Source of the DNA: Ochromonas danica
Lineage: Eukaryota > Sar > Chrysophyceae > Chromulinales > Chromulinaceae
DNA length: 64,000 nt
Direction of reading: 5' to 3'
NCBI GenBank assembly: GCA_015146655.1
Contig: VKHL01000059.1
Coordinates: 62,001-126,000 of the forward strand
In this document: positions 57,195 through 64,000 of the stretch, in pieces
Layout: every line of letters starts with the position of its first letter
How positions within the stretch are numbered: position 1 is the first letter of the stretch
Position numbers and translations under genes: made by a program
The notes under the pieces: generated by a model
What the model was told of the DNA's origin: nothing
Databases searched by the model: none
What the model saw: the letters and a program-made list of their open reading frames with translations, nothing else

Positions 57195-59552
57195 TCACTG
57201 GCCTTTCAAGGACTTCTTCAGAGTTGCAACACGCTTGAAGACCTTCCCTAACTCACGGATACTAGGATTTTGACGAGCTTGTGGTGAATCAATTTGCTTG
57301 GCTAAGGTCTCAAAGTCCATGCCAGTGACTTTCTCGAATTCGAGAATATCAGGCAGTGTCAACTCTCCTCGATCCATGGCCTGATCGAGTCCTTGAAGCA
57401 CCTCCGTGAGGTAGGAGGCCATTTCCTCAGGCTTGAGTTTGCTTAAGTCAGGCATACCCTCAGGCAGCCCTCCACCTCCCGCTGGCATGCTTTCCATCAT
57501 GAGCTTGTTCAACTCATCCATGTTAGGCATCTCATTGGCACCACCTTTTCCAGTGAAGGCATCCATGAGTCCACCCAAACCTCCTCCTCCGCCTCCTCCA
57601 CCACCAGCTCCAGCGAATTCTTTGCTCTTGCTCATGACCAAGTCTCGCATGATCTTCTGTTCAATACTATTTCTCTTCGATTCCTTAATATCAAAGATGA
57701 ACTGCAACTTCTGCAAACTGGCCATTCTCTGTTCCATCACTTGCTGTAGATCTTGTTCCTCTGTAGCGGCTGTAGAGTCTTCTGGTTGGGAACCATCTGT
57801 GGGCATATTAAACATCTTGGAAAACATCGAATCATCTGCCATTGTAAACTTGGCATAACGTGTGTAAAGAGTTTCTAATTTGCTTTTCTTGGATTTGCCA
57901 TTGTATTGGATTGGCTCCACACGAATACCTGGAACAATCTGAGAAAATGCATAGCCAACACGATCGACAAACTCTGCAATGACATCTAAACTATTCAACG
58001 ATCGATCTTCATTCTTATCATCAGCAGTAGCAGCAGCTTCATCTACAAGCAAGACCATGATGGCATTCGTCACTTCAGCAAAGACTTCAGCTGCTTGTTG
58101 AGGCTGTAAATCAATCGATTGATAGCTTTCTACTATCGATTTCATAGCATCTTCATCGTTCTCTATGTTCATGATCCTTTCACTGCGAGCTGACAGGTGG
58201 ATTTCTAACGAGTCGTGAATATGTTGAGGCAAGTAGCGCTGCAAGAAGGCGGCGACCAACTTGCGATATTCCTTCGTATCATCTTGCACTTCCAACGCAT
58301 TCTTAATCTCTGCAGGTCGTCCACTACCTGCCTTCTGGAAAAGTCGGCCCAAGAGACCCCCAGGTTTCTTAGGTTCGAGTGCTGGCAGAGGCACTTCTTC
58401 AACAACTGGCGGCTGTACGGGAGGAGGAATGACAGGCAAAGCGTCTTCAGGAATCTCCATCAATGTAGCGAATGGAGGAACCACTGCTGGGATGGGAGCA
58501 TCAACAGTTTTGGAGGAAGCCATATCATTAACGGGATTGTCCAATTCGGTGGAGAGCTCATGTGGAAGTTGTTCAGCAGCAGCAGAAGGAGTTTTCTTGG
58601 CGATCTTCTTCATCATGCTCGATGATACTTTGGGTGATGATACACGACGAGATGGAGGAGCAGATGTAGGATTTTCAAGGATGTCATCAATAGTTTCATC
58701 TTCTTCGAGGATATCGTCGACTTTAGGTAACACAGATTTGCGCCAATCCCTTTTCTGATTGATTTGACCAATTTCCAAATCAGTTGATGAGGTCTGAGTA
58801 GAGTATTTCTTTTTGTTCAACTTCAGACCTTTCCCTTGAACCTCTTCTTCCCCTCCCAGTTCACTTTCTGCGTCAAGCATTTTTGCCTTCTTCTTCTTGA
58901 GTTGTTGCAAAGCTTGCTCTTTGGTCAGAGCAGACTCATCCCTTCCCAAGACAGCATAAACCACAGAGAAGACAACGAGTAAACCACCAACAAGATTCAA
59001 CTTCTGTTGATTGGAAGCCATGATGAAAGAGGAAGTCTGTTTCTTCGGTGTGACAATCTCCACCTGAACTTTCTGATTGCCAGCTTTCCTCGCAGTGCCT
59101 GTTGGAGCAGTTGCTTTGCTTTGTGCTTTCCTATTGTTATTAACCACAACAACCTTTTCTGATCCTCTTCTAGAGGAAGGTGCAGCATTGGCTGGTGACG
59201 TGATTGTAAAGGCAAGCAACAGTGCCACACAAATTGTTGACACAAAGACACGAACCTTCTGCAAGACTTTCCTCGCCTTGATTTGTACTTGCTTCCATAG
59301 AGATGGTTGAAAAGAAATTACTGAGGAGGAGGAGGAAGAAGAAGAAGAAGAAGAAGAAGAGTAGGTCGATGGAGATAACTGCAGAAGATTTTGAATGTTG
59401 TGGGTACGAGCCAGACGATCTTCTCGAAACAATGTCATAGAAGGATTAGTGCCATACCATCTTTTCCGATGCAAAGAGATAGCATGGAAAGCATGTGTAA
59501 TCTCTATTAAAGTAATAAAGAGGAAAAGATAGCGTAGAATACCTCTCATCAT
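57195..59552 (-). CDS. Plastid-targeted protein of unknown function
   Basis: The 785-aa single-exon product starts with a signal peptide (RGILRYLFLFITLIEITHA) whose predicted cut is before Phe (THA|FHAISL). It is followed by a Ser/Arg-rich, acid-poor stretch, the bipartite ASAFAP-type plastid signal of secondary red plastids. A second hydrophobic segment, VSTICVALLLAFTITSPANA, ends in ANA|A like a thylakoid-lumen signal or a membrane helix. Another helix, LNLVGGLLVVFSVVYAVLG, follows. The middle is disordered and Pro/Glu/Ser-rich. The C-terminal third is helical (TKEYRKLVAAFLQRYLP, LDVIAEFVDRVGYAFSQIVP) with a poly-Gly run and a conserved-looking end (LTLPDILEFEKVTGMDFETL, PSIRELGKVFKRVATLKKSL). 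I do not recognise the family. A thylakoid or envelope membrane protein with a large soluble domain is inferred. Confidence 0.8.
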   Translation of the reverse strand: MMRGILRYLFLFITLIEITHAFHAISLHRKRWYGTNPSMTLFREDRLARTHNIQNLLQLSPSTYSSSSSSSSSSSSSVISFQPSLWKQVQIKARKVLQKVRVFVSTICVALLLAFTITSPANAAPSSRRGSEKVVVVNNNRKAQSKATAPTGTARKAGNQKVQVEIVTPKKQTSSFIMASNQQKLNLVGGLLVVFSVVYAVLGRDESALTKEQALQQLKKKKAKMLDAESELGGEEEVQGKGLKLNKKKYSTQTSSTDLEIGQINQKRDWRKSVLPKVDDILEEDETIDDILENPTSAPPSRRVSSPKVSSSMMKKIAKKTPSAAAEQLPHELSTELDNPVNDMASSKTVDAPIPAVVPPFATLMEIPEDALPVIPPPVQPPVVEEVPLPALEPKKPGGLLGRLFQKAGSGRPAEIKNALEVQDDTKEYRKLVAAFLQRYLPQHIHDSLEIHLSARSERIMNIENDEDAMKSIVESYQSIDLQPQQAAEVFAEVTNAIMVLLVDEAAATADDKNEDRSLNSLDVIAEFVDRVGYAFSQIVPGIRVEPIQYNGKSKKSKLETLYTRYAKFTMADDSMFSKMFNMPTDGSQPEDSTAATEEQDLQQVMEQRMASLQKLQFIFDIKESKRNSIEQKIMRDLVMSKSKEFAGAGGGGGGGGGLGGLMDAFTGKGGANEMPNMDELNKLMMESMPAGGGGLPEGMPDLSKLKPEEMASYLTEVLQGLDQAMDRGELTLPDILEFEKVTGMDFETLAKQIDSPQARQNPSIRELGKVFKRVATLKKSLKGQ
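59323..59362 (-). repeat. Trinucleotide repeat coding a poly-Ser run
   Basis: GAGGAGGAGG/GAAGAAGAAG on the plus strand encodes about 15 consecutive serines in the transit-peptide-like part of the plastid protein. Length variation here would be tolerated by the reading frame. Confidence 0.85.
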
Positions 59553-60078
59553 GGAGAATCACTTCCAAGAGATTGATGAAAGGACACGAAGCAAGCAAGG
59601 CAAGCAAAGCCACCACAGCAGCACCCCATCCCAAGGCATCAACTAGTATTACGATGCGTGGGGGGAGGTGCACATACTGCACAGAACATCGTGTAAATTA
59701 CATGGCATGAGTTACTACTGTGCAGTAAAGTGAAAGAAAACAAGACAACGAGTAAGGATCTAGAAATATCTAGTTAAAGCTTGTAGTTTGAATGATATTC
59801 TACCATGTGCTAATCTCTCCAAGTGCAAGATGATGTCCTTATCCACAATGATACAGACAACATCAACAATCAATCTCCTGAGCAATGGTTTAGGATTGTA
59901 CACCCTCTAAAGTCAACGCTCGACATCATTGAAAGGACTAAGAAAGCAGAGTAGCAAAGGCTAGAGGAAGATAAAGTCAATAAAAAACATGTCTTTCATA
60001 CCCAGCCCAGCAGAAATGAGATAACCCAAAAAGATAGCAGCCTATCACCCCTTCTCGAAAATGCCAGATGAAAAATAA
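59553..60078. other. Intergenic region upstream of the plastid-protein gene
   Basis: This 526 bp gap lies between the start of the plastid-protein gene and the 3' end of the next minus-strand gene. It should hold the former's promoter and the latter's 3' UTR. No supported open frame or RNA gene was seen. Confidence 0.4.
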
Positions 60079-62623
60079 CTAAGATCTTCTGTTGGAGGAA
60101 TAGCTACCTCCATTATGATGTTGGCCACCTGAAGAAGAACGTCGCAAATCCGAATTATTGCGCTGCTCTCCATGATGACCTCCGCGCTGGACAAAACAAC
60201 ATTTGGTGACTAATTGAACAGCTGAAGGAATTGAACAATCATAAGGAAAGAATACCTGATCTACATTATTGGAGCCAGCATGGCCATGATGTTGGGATGG
60301 AGGAGCCGCATAATGCATGTTCTGATGTACCATGTTGCCAGGATGGTTGTATTGCGGCATCTGCATATGTGGAGGCATTCCACTCATGGAGATAGGCATA
60401 CCACTCGCATTTTGGGGCACACCATACATTTGAAGGGGCTGCGCGGAAGGCGATGGGGCTGCAGGAGGGGCATGAGAGACGCCTCCTGACATTGCATACT
60501 GAGGTGGACCTCCACCATATGCACCGTTGGAAACGTTGCCGTGCTGAGGGATCATATTTGCGAATTGTTGCATATTCATGGAAGGATTACCGGCGTACAC
60601 CATGCCCTGAGGAGCATGTTGCATAATTTGATATGGAGGTGTTCCTTGCATCGTCGGCGCACCATGTTGAAGAGAGGCACCTCCATTACCAGAATTAGTA
60701 CTACCGTTATTAGACGAAGGCGTCGAATTGCTATTCGTGGGAGGATTGCCAGGAGAAGCATAGTACATGGTCATACGAGGATCATTCAGCCCCTGCATTG
60801 TGGGAGGAACTGGAACAGTACCAGGCGGAGGTCCAGCCATGGCCATATGCTTTCATTCAAAGAAGAATGATTAGACAAGTCAAAAGTCCAAACAAAACAA
60901 CTAAAAGAAGGTCTGACTTACCATTGGAAATGAATACGCATAATTAGCCTGCGCTTGTGGGTGCCCACTCATGCCTGCATATGCGGACATCGACACAGGC
61001 ATCATGCCGTACGACATTCCCGAAGGACTTGAATAATACATGGGCATCGTTCCTGCGGGATAAACGGGAGCATTAGAGAAAACCGATTGCTGATAAGACT
61101 GCATCATCATATTCTGCATTTGAGCATGTTGCATTCGAAACAAAGGAATAGGAGTAGAAGGTTCATTAGGTGGCTTATAGTTTCTTTCAAAAATCAGCAA
61201 AACAGCATCTTCATATTTATATCCCATGTTCTGAAGTCGTCCAAGCTCAGAGTAATCCTCAGGTTTCATAGCTTCGAACATGTTTGTATTATATTTCGAT
61301 TCTTGAATAGAGATGATGTGAGTCAGCTCCATGAGCTCTTCTTCTGTAAGAGAATAAGGCATGTATGCTTGCAAATTAGAAGATATGATGGCCATTTTCT
61401 GCATCGAGGGTGGCCTAGGCATTGAGGTTTGCCCCGCATAACCATTGAATGATTGCGGAAGACTCCTGGGCGACGTGCTTTTCATCGAATTAGGCGTTTG
61501 CTGCCTCGATGAATAACGATTACCACCAGGCATCGGCCTGGGAGAAGATGTTTTTGAGGGATTATCTCTTGGTGAGGGCTGCGCTCGGGGAGAAGGAGAG
61601 GGAGCGGATCGATTTTGAAACGAATTCGGCGCTCGATTGGTTCCGTGTTGAGGAGAAGGAACCGGGTGCGGAACATTGCGATGAGACATTCCCGAAACAC
61701 TAGCACCAGGGCTGACATTCTCAAGATGATTTTGTTGATCATCCGAGCGACCTGAAAAACTACGATAAGAAGCATCTTGGCTGTCCCCAGTAGACCGAGA
61801 ACCCAAAGGCACTGAAACTCCACCGTCGGCCTCCCCTTCACTCCCCCCAAGTCCCTGAGTTACTTGAGAAACTTCTGAAGAAGTGGTTAGACCGCTGCTC
61901 GTTCCACCAGCAGCACATGCCGCAGCACGGGCACTTGCAGAACTTGCCAACGGTGGAGAAGTCGATGAATTGTCTGTTTGACCATCAGGGTAATCGTGAA
62001 AAGAGAGCTTTTCGGTTTGAACATTCAAAGGAGACTTGTCAGAAGCACGGCCGGCCTGTGCAGACGGTGGTCTATCACAACCAAACACAGAGCTCTTGCC
62101 TCCATCACTCCGCGCACTTTCTGTTCTTGTTAGACCCCGGGTTTTCTTTGAGTTTTGACCCGTAAGGCTGAAATTTCTTTTCAAGAGAGCATCGGGAGTC
62201 ATTCGCTGCATCTGCCCCTTGGTTTGCTCTTTGTCGCTGTCTGAGCTCTCGCACTCGTGCTCAACATGAGCAATTCCCTGCGAGCGAATATTTCAGAGAT
62301 GATTTTAAAGGAAATAAAAATGAACAAAAACAAAAGGAATCTTACCAACGCCAAATCATCCAAGTCCAAGGGAGTTGGAGCCTGCTTTGTCCAGGATCGA
62401 CTCGGCGGTTGTACGACTTCTACTCAAGAGAACAGCTTAGCACATTGAACATGATGAAAACAAAGAGAATGGAATAAAGATCACCTAATTTAGAAGAATC
62501 TGACGAAAGGTTATCATCCAAATCACTGTTCGACACATCTGAAACAACAATTTCTTGGTCTTCTGCGGGAAGACATTTGATCCCAATCTGTTGATCGCCT
62601 TGATTCACTTCTTGAGAATTCAT
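60079..62623 (-). CDS. Low-complexity Met/Pro/Gly/Gln-rich protein, five exons
   Basis: Exons 62623-62485, 62422-62346, 62277-60922, 60849-60256 and 60186-60079 are all in frame and give 757 aa from the ATG at 62623. The N-terminus is acidic and ends in a conserved-looking LDLDDLAL motif across a splice site. A Ser/Pro/Asn-rich disordered part follows. A short helical domain at about residues 350-410 (TEEELMELTHIISIQES, YSELGRLQNMGYKYEDAVLL) resembles a UBA-like fold. The second half is Met/Pro/Gly/Gln/Tyr-rich, of prion-like composition, and ends in an RGG/Arg-Ser tail. This composition is typical of RNP-granule or RNA-associated proteins, but no RNA-binding domain is seen. The name and function are unknown. 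An ATG frame at 62835 overlaps this start and may be a further 5' coding part. Confidence 0.7.
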
Positions 62624-62835
62624 GTACACAATCCAATTTTTTTTAGAGATTCCAAGAGATCATTAAACTTTCCAGGGATGGTAATAGTTGTTAATGAAAG
62701 CAATTCTTCACCCAACTTGGTCTTGTCTAGCAGTTGTCTGCTGCTTTGCTGAGTGAAGACGGAAGAGAGCGCCTCTGTCGCCTGGCCTCCCTGCTGCTCT
62801 CTGCTGTTGTCGCTGAACAAGTGGCGTTGCGCCAT
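62620..62835 (-). CDS. Overlapping upstream ORF or displaced N-terminus of the low-complexity protein
   Basis: This 71-codon ATG frame (MAQRHLFSDNSREQQGGQ at its start, PGKFNDLLESLKKIGLCT at its end) stops so that its TGA overlaps the ATG of the downstream frame (ATGA). Just before the stop is a run of eight A. In the other frame that run leads directly into the downstream protein (LKKNWIVYMNSQEV). The two frames may therefore be one coding region broken by a homopolymer-length change, or this may be a genuine translated upstream ORF. Confidence 0.5.
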   Translation of the reverse strand: MAQRHLFSDNSREQQGGQATEALSSVFTQQSSRQLLDKTKLGEELLSLTTITIPGKFNDLLESLKKIGLCT

Positions 62836-62981
62836 TTTACCACCTTTTGACTATTTTGCCGTTTTGCGGTTTCTCTGTTGTTGATTTTGGTTGGTTTTCG
62901 GGTTTTTGCCAAACTCTGGTTGTGAGATTGAGATTGATTGCAGTCGATTAATTAATTAATTAATTGTACTGTTGTGCATGT
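62836..62981. promoter_or_regulatory. Compact divergent promoter with (TTAA) repeat
   Basis: This 146 bp gap between divergent starts contains five consecutive ATTA units (62947-62965), about 17 nt before the plus-strand ATG. Confidence 0.45.
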
Positions 62982-64000
62982 ATGATTCAATTGTTTTACT
63001 TTATTTTCCTTGTTTTGGGTAGATGGAAGATTTGTGTGTCTTCTTCCTCTTCTACTTCTTCTTCTAGTAATCCCATCATTGAAGAGAATGCCAAGTTGGG
63101 CAGTTCGTTGTGGTGGCAGCCTCAACATCAATCTGACCCACCAATAGAAGGCTTCACCACATCGATTAGTTATCTGCCTGGAGAGTCAGTGGACTTCAAG
63201 ATGAAGTGTTCTAATCTCTCCCAACCTTCCTTTAACGTGGAGATCTATCGATTGGGTTATTACGGAGGCATGGGCGCTCGCCTGGTCGCCAATCTTTCTC
63301 TCCTCAGTGCCACTTGCCAAAGTCAACCTGCTTGTATGTGGGTACCAGGAGTTAAAATGACAGATTGTGACAATTGGTCCCTCTCGACACGATGGGTCGT
63401 CCCCAAAAATGCAGTTTCTGGCGTCTATCTCGCGTTGCCAAGCATTCGCGACATAAGTCTGCTTTATGGTGGATACATACCTTTCATAGTGAAACAACCC
63501 TTAGATAAGTTTGGCAGCGACATATTGTTTAAGACTTCTGATCCAACTTGGGTAGCTTACAATAAGTTTGGAGGATGGAATATCTATGGCTTCAATCATT
63601 CCAAAGACTTTGCAACCAGAGCCTTCGCTGCATCTTACAATCGTCCTTTTGCTAATCGTCTAATCTATCCAATCGGGCAACAACAAAACTTTGTTCTTGG
63701 TAGTGAGTTTCCAATGCTGTACTGGTTGGAGAAATTTGGTTACCATGTGAGTTATTGTGCTGCCAAAGATGTGGAAGATAGCAAGTTCATTGAGAACTAT
63801 CGGATCATACTTAGTATTGGTCATGATGAATATTGGACAAAGGAGATGAAGAATGGGTTTATTCATGGTCGAGACAGAGGGGTGCATTTGGCATTCTTCA
63901 GTGGCAATGAGATGTTCTGGCGAGTGATTTGGCAAGAAAACTATCAAGCCTTGATGAGACAGCATCATATCAATAGTACATGGTCCACTGAGCTACCTGT
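62982..64000 (+). CDS. Secreted N,N-dimethylformamidase large-subunit-like protein, 5' part
   Basis: The ATG at 62982 opens a frame that runs off the window after 339 residues without a stop. It begins with a signal peptide (MIQLFYFIFLVLG) and a Ser run. An N-terminal beta-rich domain follows (about 75-180; EIYRLGYYGGMGARLV), then the large-subunit C-terminal-type domain with DPTWVAYNKFGGWNIYGF, RPFANRL, FPMLYWLEKFGYHVSYC, IILSIGHDEYWTKEMKNGF and RDRGVHLAFFSGNEMFWR. These motifs are characteristic of the DMFA2 C-terminal domain family. The bacterial N,N-dimethylformamidase beta subunit uses a mononuclear iron to hydrolyse DMF. Most relatives in the family are uncharacterised, so amidase activity is not assumed. 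A eukaryotic, secreted version is unusual and may reflect gene transfer. Confidence 0.85.
   Translation, partial: MIQLFYFIFLVLGRWKICVSSSSSTSSSSNPIIEENAKLGSSLWWQPQHQSDPPIEGFTTSISYLPGESVDFKMKCSNLSQPSFNVEIYRLGYYGGMGARLVANLSLLSATCQSQPACMWVPGVKMTDCDNWSLSTRWVVPKNAVSGVYLALPSIRDISLLYGGYIPFIVKQPLDKFGSDILFKTSDPTWVAYNKFGGWNIYGFNHSKDFATRAFAASYNRPFANRLIYPIGQQQNFVLGSEFPMLYWLEKFGYHVSYCAAKDVEDSKFIENYRIILSIGHDEYWTKEMKNGFIHGRDRGVHLAFFSGNEMFWRVIWQENYQALMRQHHINSTWSTELP

Noticed and set aside
1-64000. Transposon, retroelement or CRISPR content
   Set aside because: No reverse transcriptase, integrase, transposase, terminal repeats or regularly spaced repeats were recognised; repeats present are simple microsatellites, one local duplication and coding repeats.

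Overview
This 64 kb window is nuclear DNA from a protist, most likely a photosynthetic or formerly photosynthetic stramenopile (ochrophyte, possibly a chrysophyte-like lineage). Four signals support this: genes are split by short GT-AG introns, mostly about 50-100 nt; one secreted protein has a long Ser-Pro-Thr-Gln 'SQPSSQPT' tract of the kind common in stramenopiles; one protein starts with a signal peptide cleaved before Phe (A|F), the ASAFAP-type signature of secondary red-plastid import; and a TTC12-type dynein-assembly gene implies motile cilia. No bacterial operons, rRNA, tRNA, CRISPR arrays, retroelements or DNA transposons were recognised. The species assignment is inference.

Layout, left to right: 3' end of an M3 oligopeptidase (+); six-exon HPRT (+); a 1,340-aa coiled-coil protein (-); a Mo25/CAB39 scaffold (+); an orphan membrane-anchored protein (-); PrimPol (+); Sua5/YRDC (-); a secreted SQP-rich RCC1-like protein (+); an orphan 445-aa protein (+); a xanthine dehydrogenase/aldehyde oxidase-family gene with an N-terminal membrane helix and one reading-frame break (-); a PH-domain protein (+); a DHHC palmitoyltransferase (-); TTC12 (+); a giant myosin of about 5,946 aa, mostly in one 16.5 kb exon (-); a 2,148-aa multidomain IQ/SAM/ankyrin scaffold (+); ATP23 (-); a plastid-targeted protein of unknown function (-); a low-complexity Met/Pro/Gly/Gln-rich protein (-); and the 5' part of a secreted protein related to the N,N-dimethylformamidase large subunit (+).

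Strands alternate almost gene by gene, giving seven head-to-head pairs with compact shared upstream regions and several tail-to-tail pairs. A TTAAGTTAA word recurs in at least four of the start-proximal gaps.

The genes do not form one pathway. The most striking locus is 31.2-56.1 kb. There a giant myosin with a roughly 5,100-aa repetitive helical tail is divergently paired with a scaffold that combines a receiver-like domain, an alpha/beta-hydrolase-like domain lacking the usual nucleophile, an IQ array, a SAM domain and ankyrin repeats. The IQ arrays suggest calmodulin-type light chains as a possible shared partner. TTC12 lies immediately beyond the myosin's 3' end.
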